64,000 nucleotides of DNA from the NCBI GenBank assembly GCA_965153355.1, contig OZ231128.1, positions 21,886,001 through 21,950,000 of the forward strand. The letters run 5' to 3'. The stretch is from Flaccisagitta enflata (lineage: Eukaryota > Chaetognatha > Sagittoidea > Aphragmophora). How positions within the stretch are numbered: position 1 is the stretch's first letter; every line of letters begins with the position of its first letter. The translations under genes were made by a program, and so were the position numbers. Below the pieces are notes generated by a model that worked only from the letters and a program-made list of their open reading frames with translations, made no database searches and was not told where the DNA came from. Shown in pieces: positions 1-10,124 of the stretch.

Positions 1-2028
1 TCCGGGATTGTTCAGCGGTCGAGCGTGCAACAGCGTCATGTGCAGTCAGTGGAAACGTCCGTCAAGCAGCCGATGCAGCAGCAGCAGCAGTTGGAGCAGC
101 AGCAGCGGCAAGGACAGCGTCAGCGTCAACTGCAGCGGCCGAATGAACAGCAACAGCATCCTGACCAGCGGCAACAGCTTCAGCATCAACAGTGGCAGCA
201 GCAGCGGCTTCAACAGCAGCAACAGCATCAGGATCAGCATCCACCAAACCCAGCAGCAACGATTCTCCCTACCGCACCGGAAGTGATCTTCGAGAAGCAG
301 ATTGGTTCTGCTAGAAGGGGAGACTGGTCTTCCCCACCAAGAGGAAAAGGTCTTCAACACAGCCGGAAGCGGAGGTGATGCGCGGGGCGATGCGCAGGAG
401 GCAGAGGGAGGCAGAGGAGGCCGCTGGCCTTGAAGTTGGCACAGCAGCTGCAAGATAAGGAGAGAAGAAAAGTCGCTCCCAAGAAGACAATGAGTGGATT
501 GCAGCCGAAGGCGCCAAAAGTAGCGCAAGCGCCTCTAGCAACGCCTCAAGCGGAAGTCATCCAGCAGAATCAACGTTTGCAGCAGGAAGTGGATAGTTTG
601 AAGATGCAGATTCAGCAGAGAGACTTTGACCTTGCCGCAGCGAGAGAAGAAGAGAAACAACGTAAAGAAGAACAACAACAGCGACAGTACGTCCGCCAAG
701 ATTTTGATGCTCCCCGATTCCATCAAGATGATCGTCAACAACGAATGAATCAGCAAGAAGAAGTTGGGTGGAGCGTAAAAACCACCAAAAAGAGATCTCC
801 GGTAAAAGTCGGGGGTCAATACGCGATTACCCAACAACCCCCAGCGTATCATCAGGTGGAGCATCATCAAGTAGCCCGCCAACCGGAAGTCCACGTTCAG
901 ATGCCCAACAATCCGGCTCTGGACATGTTTTTGGAAAGAGCGGCGTACAACGATCTCATGCGAGCAAGGGAGGTCGGCCTCAAAGCGTTGGAGAGAGCAA
1001 GACCCGAGAAGCCTCTGCAGGAGCTTTCATCCACCGACTTCATGATGTGGAAGAGGAAGTTCAAAGATGCTGAGAAGCATGAAGGCTTGACGCAAATGGA
1101 CATCTTATTAGAATTGCCTAAGTGGTTTGCTGGTCCGGCAAAAGAGATCATTGAAACTGCGACGATTGATGCAACTGAAGCGACAGCAAGAGGAGAGATT
1201 GGCGATGCCTTCGCAAAAATGGACGTCGTCTTTATGGCAGCGCTGCAACATTGCGGCGCTGTTCAGATCGTCGCGGAGGCGGCGGGTCAGTCGGCCGACC
1301 ATGCAGGCATTTCAATTTGTCTGCAAGGTTGCAAAAGGCAAGAAGATTGCGAGGACCTGTGGAGAAGTGCAGCAATGCTATCGTGACGAGCTGCTGCAGG
1401 AGATCCTCAATAAGAGGGTCCCTCATCTTGCGAATAAATTCTGGGAAAAGCAACATGAAGCAGCCCAAAATGGACAATTATTTTCATTAAGTAACTTGGT
1501 CAACATGATCGAGACATGGGCGGTGATTCAGCGCAACAAAGGCGCAAGCTGCAAAGCAGCATCAGTGGCAGCCGTCGCAACTACAGAGAAAGAGGCGCCA
1601 TCATCATATGGGGATGCTTTGACCAATGGCAAGCAAAAGATGCAGTCGACGGACCGCTGCACGCGTCTGCAGTGGAGATATGCATCAAACAGAAGAGTGT
1701 CATCAGCTGTTAGAGTTGGAAGTGGGCCACTTGAGAGTTCAAAAAGATCATGTCTCGTCGTCTGGCCAGCTACCACTGCCTCGCGCCAGGACACAACGCC
1801 AAGGATGCGCGAACAGACCAACTTGCCAGATCTGCAAGAAGCGGCATGCACGGAATTCTCACGGGGCGCACCTACAGAAAGAAGAAAAGGAAGAGAAGAA
1901 AGGAGAGAATAAGCAGGGAAATAAAGTACCGCTGGCTCCCTTCAACAGTCAGAGGATGCGGCTGCAGCAGCACCAGCAGCTCCGTCGACGGCGGAGACAG
2001 CCAATCCTACGGAGGTGATCTCTTCTAA
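1..2028 (+). pseudogene. gag-like region of BEL/Pao element, frameshifted
   Basis: The first 370 bases are a CAG-rich tract encoding glutamine or serine runs depending on frame. From 430 to 1386 one frame stays open for 318 residues. It holds a glutamine-rich coiled-coil-like stretch (about residues 45-90) and then a segment containing DFMMWKRKFKDAEKHEGLTQ, which resembles the capsid-like part of Pao-type gag. Near 1770-1850 two cysteine motifs appear in different frames: a CLAPGHNAKD piece and a PTCQICKKRHARNSHGAHL piece. Together these are typical of the zinc knuckles ending Pao gag, so at least one frameshift lies near 1800. Another frame change lies near 1230-1390. Non-functional as read. 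Confidence 0.7.
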
Positions 2029-2990
2029 CGTCACGGCATGACTGGCGGCGGCGGCAACGTCGCGGTCCGTCTCCCATTCGACGGCGTTGTCCGTCCGATT
2101 GTTCCAGTGACTATCGTAACAATTCTTCGGGTGCGCGAAGAGAGGACGATTTGCGCTATGATGGAAGCTCCCGGGCGCTGATCGCGACGTGATCAGTACC
2201 AATGTCATTCGCAGTCTTCTGATTCCAACAAAAACTTAGTGCAAATGACGGTGATTACTGTGGGAATCATGTTGTTGAGGATCGTTTCATCGCATCATTC
2301 ACTATGCAATCGGTCGACGAGGAATATGTAAATACACGTCAGCATGGCTGCATTGGTGGGTGATTTATTAGCAGTGAAGAACGCGACATTCCTCCTTTTC
2401 TCCGCGACCTATCTGACCAACCTCACATCGAAGGCATAAAATTTCCAGAAGCTAAAGGCGGTGTGATGATGATCATCGGAGCGGCGCATGCGGATGCTGC
2501 CGTCGCTCAAGAAATCCGCCGAGGGCCTTCAGGATCTTTGACTTGCTTTAGATGTCTATTCGGTTGAACTGTATGTGGAAAAGCGGGCAAGAGAGGACGA
2601 GATATTGCATCGATCAACGCTATCGCGACGGATGACCGCGTCCTCAACGGCAACATCGATCGCATCCGCGACAATCGCGTCCTCAGCAACAACATTGACC
2701 GCATCTTCTACCATGACTTTGCATCATCAATCGTCTCGCAAGAGGAGATGGGTGATTCCCTTGAAAATATCCAGAGCGTGCAAAATGTTGGGAAAAGACA
2801 TATTTTTGCCCAGTTGTGAAAAAAAATACTTTGCTCACGTCATAAATTTCATCTGAAAATCATGGAAATTCTGAGAAAAGAGTGAAATCACGACCGACTG
2901 CGATGGCGCCTGGGTGGCCAACTTTTTCGCTTCAAGCGTGATCCAGCCTTCAAAGAAGTCTTCCGTGAAATCGAGAAGTTTCTGAGGCAG
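2029..2990 (+). pseudogene. probable protease/linker region of the BEL/Pao element, unreadable
   Basis: The stretch lies between the gag zinc knuckles and the first clear reverse transcriptase motifs, where Pao elements carry an aspartic protease. No frame stays open for long and I could not identify a DTG/DSG active site. It is assigned by position only. Confidence 0.4.
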
Positions 2991-3635
2991 GTGGCGATTG
3001 GGATTGACAGGGTGGCGGCGACGACAGCAGTGAGAAGCCGCGCTGGTACTTGCCACTTCGTGTGTTGGTGCGGTAAAGCGCGCGTATGTCCTGATATGCG
3101 CGTCAGAGCGACCGACGGGATCTCACTCAATACAAGTTTGCTCGTCGGAGGTTCAAACTTGATGAACAGCTTGATGGACATCCTCATGCGTTTTCGTCAG
3201 TGGAAGATCGCCTTTATGTGTGATATAAAGGCGTTCTTCCACCAGATCCGCGTCCATCCTGACGACGCTGATCTGTTCAGATTCTTTTGGTTCAAAGACC
3301 GTACTCTACGAGAAGCCATTTTGAATCTGTTTCTTATCCACATGTGTCCCCCGGCAGCAATCCAGAAAGCTCATTCGTCACGTCTTTCACCGTCAGAAAG
3401 CATGCTGGAAAAGGTAATCCGGCCCAAATATCCCCACAACGTCTACGATCTTATTCGTTTCGGCTTCTACGTCGACGACGGAAGTGGGGGTGGGGATTCG
3501 GTCGACGAAGCACTGCAGTTGAAGGTGGATGCAGTGGCGGCGATGGCTGAAGGCGGGATGGATCTTGTGAAGTGGAAAGTAATCGCGCGAGGTGATGGAT
3601 GGAGATCAGGCAGTGCCAATTCCCATCTCAGATAA
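2991..3635 (+). pseudogene. BEL/Pao reverse transcriptase fragment
   Basis: An open frame of 214 residues contains MCDIKAFFHQIRVHPDDADL (aspartate near 3222), matching the Pao RT pattern around the first catalytic aspartate. It also contains GFYVDDGSGG, with the YVDD catalytic box at 3468-3479, followed by an LVKWKV-like segment. Between these two motifs (about 3290-3400) the expected sequence appears partly in another frame, so a compensating pair of small indels is likely. Both catalytic motifs survive, but the frame is lost on each side. Confidence 0.8.
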
Positions 3636-4360
3636 CCAAGATGATGCGCCGACGAAGGTGTTGGGCGTCTCATGGCTTTCCGGCGGAAGACGTCTTCATC
3701 TTCATCTGCGGCAGTTTCAAAACTCTTAGAGCAAAAACACCTCGTCAATTGGTGTCCACTCATACAAGCCAAACTTTATGATCCATTTCGGGATTTTGGA
3801 GTCCAAGTGCATACATCGGTAGGCTTGTTTTTATCTTCAACTCTGTCGTCCACAGGAAGTGGGATGGGATTCGCCCTGCCTTGGAAGAGAGAAGGCGTGT
3901 TGAGGAAATCTTTCTTCCGCTACACACTTCATCTTGGCCTCTTCTACAGCAATACCGGGCCGGACGCTGGTGGAATGGCGGCGTCGACAACAGCGACATT
4001 GCGGAAGTACAATCGAGATCCTTTTGCGTCACGGCTCAAAAGTAGGATATGGAGCAGTTGCATATCGCTAGGCGAAACGTCGAGTCAATCGAGATGGAGA
4101 TGTTCACATTTCCATTCCTTGTCCAAATCTCACGTCATTCCCTCAGTGGCATTGCTACTCATCATAACACACAGCGTTCCACGAGTTGAGATTGTATCCG
4201 CAGAAAAAGCAGTGCAGCTCAAACGCTTCGTCGGAAGGACCATCCTTGGACAATCTTTTGTCCATTAGTTTGGTCTGACTCTGAATCTGCACTGAAGATG
4301 ATTTACAATCCGGCAAAACGGAGGCCTGTATTCTTCGCCAATCGTCTCTCAAATCACAGT
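3636..4360 (+). pseudogene. BEL/Pao RT connection and RNase H-like region, frameshifted
   Basis: A KVLGVSW-type segment near 3655, in a different frame from the RT, is the usual sequence after the Pao polymerase domain. A SKVGYGAVAY-like stretch near 4035-4070 resembles the RNase H segment that follows the first catalytic aspartate in this family. The longest open frame (3672-4268) is not the family frame throughout. Broken by several indels. Confidence 0.55.
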
Positions 4361-5039
4361 GGGTGCAGTCTCAGCAGTGAGCTGGGTTGAGCTGGGTCCA
4401 GCAGCCCGGCGGACCACTGTAGCAGAGGCATCCAGGCCCATGAAGCCGAAAAATGGCGTCAATTCCATCACGGTCCTGCATTTTTGCTTCTTCCCGAAGA
4501 TCAATGGCAAAAGACGGAACATGCATAACGTGCCCTATTTCTGCTGAAGTCGCTCTGTGTGTGGCTGAGAAAGTGAAAAAAGAAACAAAAGTAGCTGACC
4601 ATGACCGCTGCTGCAACCGCTTCTCGGGGAAAATGGATGCATAAGTTGCGGATCATCGGCATGGTTCTCATCGCAATCAAAAGGTGGAAAGCGTATCCAA
4701 GGCGAACCACCGAGCAGCAAGAGATCTCCTTCCCAAACCGGAGGAAGTGACGCCAAGGCGTTTTGGAGGGAGGCGCAAACAACTGCGTCGCCAAGTCAAT
4801 GCAGCGGCATCATTATTCCGACGTCTTCGAACAACAATTACGGGTTGGGAAAAAGTCTTTAAACAGAAGAAGCCGTCATGGCACTTCATCACAAAAAATA
4901 AGGAGATGCGGAAATTGAATCCTTTCGTCGACGATGACAGTATCATTCGCGTCGGCAGTCGATTGGAAAACGCCGACATCGCACATGACGCTAAATTTCC
5001 CTTCATCCTGCCGCCAAAAAACGAGAATGTGAAAATGGG
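4361..5039 (+). pseudogene. BEL/Pao region between RNase H and integrase, degenerate
   Basis: From about 4684 to 5049 a frame of 121 residues includes a KNKEMRKLNPFVDDDSIIRV-like segment. That resembles the stretch before the integrase zinc-binding region in Pao polyproteins (a 'dg.lRv.gRl.nad' pattern). Upstream of it nothing specific is readable. Assigned by position and this motif. Confidence 0.55.
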
Positions 5040-5850
5040 AAATCATTAATTCGCCATTATCATCATAATGATTTTCACTCGGGTACAAAGCATACATTGT
5101 GCCAATTACGCCAATTTGTGTGGATTACAAAAGGTCTCCAGGCTGTCAAGAGCGTCGTCAACACGTGCTTCAGATGCCAGAAGAACTTTAAAAAGAACAC
5201 AAATCAGCAAATGGCCAATCTTCCATCAAATCGCGTCAATCCTGCACCTGTCTTTGCAGAGACTGGATTGGATGTCATGGGGCATTTCATTGTAAAGATG
5301 AACAGGCGTACTGATCATAAGGTTTGGATCGCAGTGTTCACCTGTTTAGTGTCTCACGGCGTCCATGTGGAATTGCTCTTCAACATGTCGGCCGATGCGA
5401 TGGTAAATACAATCATCCGCTTTGCAGCAAGGCGCCCAGGAATCCGCCGGTTCACTTCCAGACTGTGGAACGAATCTAGTTGGCGCCAATAATATCCTCA
5501 AGAAAGAAATGGAAGCTTGGAACCGCTCGTTCAACTCGCGACAGCGGCGCGACGCCGGTGCAGGATTTCATCACGCCGAGAACACTATGGAGGGGGTGTG
5601 GGAGAGAATAGTCGCTCTCTTTAAGCGCCATCTTGCTTCCATCTCGACTGGCGCCATCCTCCACGTCGACGCCTTCAACACTGCTGTCGTCGAAGTTGAA
5701 GGAATTCTCAATCGCCGTCCTCTGACAGCGCTCAGCGATGATCCAAATGACTCTGAGGCCCTCACACCGGATCATATCCTCAATCCATCAACAGGTCCAC
5801 GCCCTCTAGATCTGGTGCAACAAGGCGTCAATCTGACGCCGACTCCTTGA
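5040..5850 (+). pseudogene. BEL/Pao integrase, split by a frameshift
   Basis: The zinc-binding part has its histidines near 5045-5075 and a CFRCQKNF segment near 5167. The catalytic core follows: a GLDVMG segment (first Asp near 5271), a PDCGTNLVGAN segment (second Asp near 5460) and MEGVWER (Glu near 5590). The first Asp is in one frame (5097-5492) and the second Asp and Glu are in another (5422-5850), so an indel lies in the 5430-5460 region. The second frame continues through an EVEGILNRRPLTALSDDPND stretch, characteristic of the Pao integrase tail. The DDE residues remain, but a single protein cannot be made. Confidence 0.85.
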
Positions 5851-6161
5851 AGATTCAATGGAGGCGTGCGCAATCGCATGTGGATGCATTTTGGAAATCG
5901 TGGAGGGTCGAATATTTGTCGCTTCTTCACGCGTGAAGCAAATGGTCGAGATCCGAGAAAGACTTTGCGGTGGATGACATGGTCGCCATCATGAATGAAA
6001 CGCTGCCTCGTCACTGGTGGAGTTTAGGACGTGTCATGGGCGTCGAGGGATCATCAGCCCATGTCCGGAGGGCTCACATCCGGCGCCAGATGGAAAGATG
6101 GCGACGAAAGACGCCCATGGCTAAATCGTGCGGCTGGAATTGGACTCATAAAAAACGCTAA
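5851..6161 (+). pseudogene. C-terminal module of BEL/Pao polyprotein (DUF5641-like)
   Basis: After another frame change the stretch includes an FWKSWRVEYL segment and then DDMVAIMNETLPRHWWSLGR with a following VRRAHIR piece. This is the pattern of the small domain closing Pao polyproteins. The last frame ends at a stop at 6159-6161, directly before the purine-rich tract. Confidence 0.7.
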
Positions 6162-6166
6162 GTTTT

Positions 6167-6442
6167 GAGAGAGAGAGAGAAAAGGCGCATGGGCCTGTCC
6201 ATTAGTAACTATAGATATGAGTGATTGAAACTCTGACTTGTTATATTTAACAAGAGTTGTTATTATTCATATTTGGTTCTGATTATCCATGCTTTCATCT
6301 TTCCTCTTGTCAATTATGTTGTCCATTTCCCCTTACACATCAAAACACTGATTCATTAAGCTCTGTCTATATGTACATATTATTGTGCCAAAATCCGTTC
6401 CTATCATTATCAGTTCTCAATACGAACATTTCAAAACTTCCA
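6167..6442 (+). mobile_element. Probable polypurine tract plus LTR of a BEL/Pao element
   Basis: A GAGAGAGAGAGAAAAGG-type purine run follows the pol stop and leads into TGGGCC at 6190. About 250 bases of non-coding AT-rich sequence follow. At 6441-6442 a CA is followed by CTGGCGACGTC, which resembles a primer-binding site. The TG...CA borders are inferred; no second copy of this LTR is in the window to confirm them. Confidence 0.45.
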
Positions 6443-9060
6443 CTGGCGACGTCATTCCATCTACGAAGTCAGTTCGCATCTTGAAGTCGCTCGTCGGAGT
6501 CAAGATGTCCCGTCAGCAACGTCTCGAGGCAGAGGCCGACGTGTCGACGTCGTACGGATCCATGGATCTTCATCGACTCTTCAACGACGGCTCGACTCTA
6601 GAAGGATCTGCATCCACGCGTCGTTCGGGGCGGAGGAGGAGGCTGTCGCGCTGGCAGCCTTCAATGGCGACCTTCGTTCCGTGGTCGACATAAAAATGGC
6701 GAATAAAAAGCGTCAACAAGATGATGCGTTGGAGAATCGTCAACAGCCATCCAACACGCCCGTTGATCCACGGCGCTTCCTCCATTGGTGGTCATCAGAG
6801 ATGGAGGTTCGAGGCGGATCTCGATCAGTCGGCCGCCGACGGACTTATCCACCACTTCCGCGGCGGCGTACGTCATCATTAGTTGCCCCACATCGCACCA
6901 ATTCTGCCTTGATTTCGGTCGCCCAGCGTCTCGTGATCAAGCGTCTGCAGCTGCACGTCAACGCAGCGGGGGCGAAGAGAGAGAGAAATCGGTCAATGAT
7001 GGAGCAAGAGTGGAGGAGGAGGGGATGGAAACAGAGGAGGAGGTGTTGGTGAATGGGGAGGCGGTGGAGAAAGACATTGACCCGGAAGTGGACACTGCGA
7101 CGCCGGAAGAGAAGCACCAACGGATGCAGGCGCGTTGGTGGTATCGTATCATCAGTCCGGACGTCGGAGTATCTCTCCTCTTCAAAGAGTTTGAAAAACT
7201 TTCAGTGTGCTGCAATAAACAAACTCTCATGCGCTCATCGGCTAATCAAACAGAGCTTGGCTCGGAGACTCTGGAGCGTAAAATCCAAAGTAACAAAAGA
7301 AGGAGGGAGCATGATAAAGAGAGTTGTCCCCATGGTCCAGGCGACGAAGAGGAAGAATGCGGCTCCGAAGCCTCCTGATGCAGCTGTAACTTCATCCGCA
7401 GCAACTTCCGTCGGCGCTTCCGCAACTCCACCAGCGGTATTTGTACTTTCAGCGCAGCACTGGCCTATCAGCGGCAATTCACTCTGGCATCAGGAAGTCG
7501 TCAATCGCCCTGGATTGGTTCATCCCCAAATCAGCAGCAACAGGGTCCTCGTGACGTCACTCCCTCACAACAATCGAAGAGATCGTGTCGGGGAAAGACT
7601 CCACAAACGCGCAATGTGCCGGAGTCAACAAAAGGGCCAGATCCCAAAAGCAAAGGCCCCCTTCAAGCGCCTCCCGGCGCGCCCCCTGCAACAATGCGCC
7701 CAGGCCAAGAGAAGCTTCAAGTGGTTTAAGAATTAATGACGCGTTGGCAACAACCCAGAAGCTGAATCAGGCGCCTGGGGCAGCTGCAGCAAAAGGGAAG
7801 AAGACCAAGAGAGCAGGAACAAAGGAGAGTTCTACTTGCGGTGCTTAGCGTCGCTGTTAAACCTCAAGTCTCTGGTCAGCAGACGGGAGCGTCTTCCTTT
7901 CACTCGCAGCCGTCAAAAGCAGCGGTAGGAAGCGAACTAGTTGGCGGTGCTTCAGCATCTGTTAAAGCTGGTGTAGCGCCTCGTCAGCAAACAGAGTCTG
8001 CCCAAGGTTTACATAGAAGTGCAAACCACGCCTCCCGTCGGATCAGCCTTTGATCCCTGCACTGAGACACCACATCGCCGAGTCATTGCTACGAGAAGCC
8101 TCTTCTGTAACCTCAAATGCTCCATTGGGTGTGGTGAAGAATTTAGCATCAAGGCTTCCAAAGGCACACCTTCGCGTCGCTTCCTCCGCGTCAACGAGTT
8201 GAAGCGGCTCGTCAGGTCTTAGACGAGAGGATGAGTAGCAACATCCAAAAGGAGAGAGACGATGCTCGTCAAGCAGCAATGGTTGCGGACAATGAGGTGG
8301 TCAAAGGCAATAAGCGAGTCGTGGAACTGGAGAAGCAGCTTGAAAGGAGAAGCAGGCCTGTGCGATGAAGGCTAGGCTAAGAAGAAAGGAAGCTGTGGAG
8401 ACGCGCGCAAAAGGCGGCTATAGCCGTCGAATTCACAACTGCATCCGCTGTGCATCTAAATTTCGGCTGGCGCCGGGTTGCGATGCAGCATCTCCACCTC
8501 CAGCGTCTTCTCCTGCAGAAAAGTCGGTCAGCAGATCCTGTATCGCAAAAAAGAGACGCTCCCAAGCCTGGAAATAAGAAAAATCGAACCAGGCCTTGGA
8601 AAAATCAGACCGCCAGTTAAATACTGATTGGTGCCACGCTGCCAGTTGCTGTTCAATTTAACTATCAATTTGCAACATGGCGTGGAGAGCGCCGCCTTAC
8701 GCTGAGGATCGTCTTCCACCATCACATCCTCATCCCATCGTTGGACAGGCCGGCCCTAAAATCAGGCGCTACCGGGCGTGGGACGCGTCCGCCCGGGGCC
8801 TGGCGAAAACGCCACGGCGTAAGGTATCATGGTTTGGGAAGGGTTGAAGTTGAGTTTTTGTGGTAAATTTGAATCTGTGTACGATAAGAACTTTACTAAT
8901 CAATCTGCCCCTATTCTTTCTCTTTCTTTTTCTTCCCTTCGGGGAGGATACATTCTCAGACGGCTGCACCACCTGCGCCTTTCGATGCGGTCGCCGTTGA
9001 CGACATCATTCATCGCCTTTTGCCCACGGAGTGACGAGATGTTGGAGCCTCCGGAGTGAC
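6443..9060 (+). pseudogene. Second decayed retroelement coding region, probably gag-like
   Basis: Same GC-rich composition as 1-6160 and again broken coding. An ATG at 6506 begins a plausible N-terminus (MSRQQRLEAEADVSTSYGSM). Later readable pieces are an acidic stretch near 7000-7120, a proline-rich stretch near 7600-7730, a helical charged stretch at about 8224-8367 (probable coiled coil) and a basic piece near 8700-8845. Frames change repeatedly and no RT or integrase was seen. Its position right after the probable LTR suggests the 5' part of a second, tandem or nested copy. A piece of the first element's own 5' region is an alternative. Confidence 0.4.
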
Positions 9061-10047
9061 CCGCTCGTCTCTGTAATAGAGAAGGCGCAGGTGATGTGGT
9101 CGTTCCATGATGCTTACTAATTTTTTTTTTGCTTTTACTGATTAGTTTTTGTGTATAGTTAGTAACTTATTTATTTTGTCTTGTTTTGTTTGGTTCATTG
9201 GAACATGTACATTTTTGTTGTGTTTGTTTTAGACATGGTCTTTTTGGTCATTATTAAGAATACTTTCGTATGACATGTTTTAGTATTATGACCCTTACTT
9301 ATTATTTTCCACTCTCCACCGTCAAATCCCAGGCTTAGAGTGCTCCAAGGCCCGTTCCTCCCCCCTTCCCTTTAACTTTTTCCAGAGCAGGCGCCTCCAA
9401 CCTCCTTGGTAGCACCGCCTCGTCTCCATCCGCGTCATCGTTGATCGTCGAAAAGTTGCTGGTAGTGGATCCTTTCTGGGCAGGAATCATCATTCGTGCA
9501 GTCGTCGATCTGTTGATAGTTAGGGTGGGGATGTAAGAGGCGGTGGACGGGGGGGGAGGGGCGGGGGTTGTGTCTATGTAAATTTTTTTTAAGGAAGGTA
9601 GTATCGGTTTTTTAGTAGGGTTTCCCCGAGGCTGGAAACTAGATGTCGGATTTTTTGAAGTCGTGAAATTCAAAATAGGGCCATGAAATCTTAAAGAAAT
9701 GTATGTCCGTCCGTTTAGTAAGTATGTGTGCTTTTGTTTCTTTTGCGTGCTTTTGGCTTTTTCTCTTCTTCGATTATTCAATGCAGCGTCTTTTGTTTCT
9801 CGCCATTTTCCTGTGGAAGACGCTAGATGGGTAACCATATGGTTGCGCCTTGTATTTTGTGCCATTTGTTTTATTACGTAGCCAAACGTACGTAACTTTC
9901 GTCTTTAAAGTATCGTAATTTTGGATTAATTGCTTTTCTATTTATTTATGGCATTGCTTCCTAAAGTGATTGATTGATTTTTCGCGATTGATTGAATGTG
10001 CCCTTGGAATTCACTAATTTCAATAATCTCTCATCTTTTTATTGCAG
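9061..10047. other. Intergenic or intronic, no assigned gene
   Basis: T-rich non-coding sequence. A 176-codon open frame on the minus strand (9865-9335) is basic, low in complexity and matches no family I know; I do not call it a gene. Composition drops to AT-rich near 9.1 kb, marking the end of the retroelement block. Confidence 0.5.
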
Positions 10048-10124
10048 ATAAACTTATGAGCGGACAGTGCGTTAGTTTGACTTCAACAGACTGTGGGTTG
10101 AAACCAACGAAAGTGGGCCTAAAA
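10048..10124 (+). CDS. Candidate internal exon, unknown gene
   Basis: A pyrimidine-rich stretch and ATTGCAG precede position 10048 and a strong AAAA|GTAAGT donor follows 10124. The open 77 bases encode a short segment with two cysteines (SGQCVSLTSTDCGLKPTKVG). Both splice sites look good, but the product is too short to identify. It could belong to the same gene as the b561 exon 3.1 kb downstream (extracellular cysteine-containing domains precede b561 in some proteins). That link is speculative. Confidence 0.3.

Larger units (their letters stand above)
1..6160 (+). mobile_element. BEL/Pao LTR retrotransposon, internal region, decayed, 5' end outside window
   Basis: The domain order reads gag with zinc knuckles, reverse transcriptase, RNase H-like part, integrase, then a C-terminal basic module. 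This is the BEL/Pao order, with integrase after RT. The reading frame changes many times and stops are frequent, so no intact polyprotein exists. Base composition is clearly GC-richer than the following 50 kb. The left end is cut by the window edge, so the 5' LTR is not visible. A purine run at about 6167-6186, just before a TG, looks like the polypurine tract that precedes a 3' LTR. The family call rests on motif recognition only, with no alignment. Confidence 0.85.

Noticed and set aside
9335-9865. 176-codon minus-strand frame
   Set aside because: Basic and low in complexity, no recognised domain, no splice or start evidence; left as unassigned.
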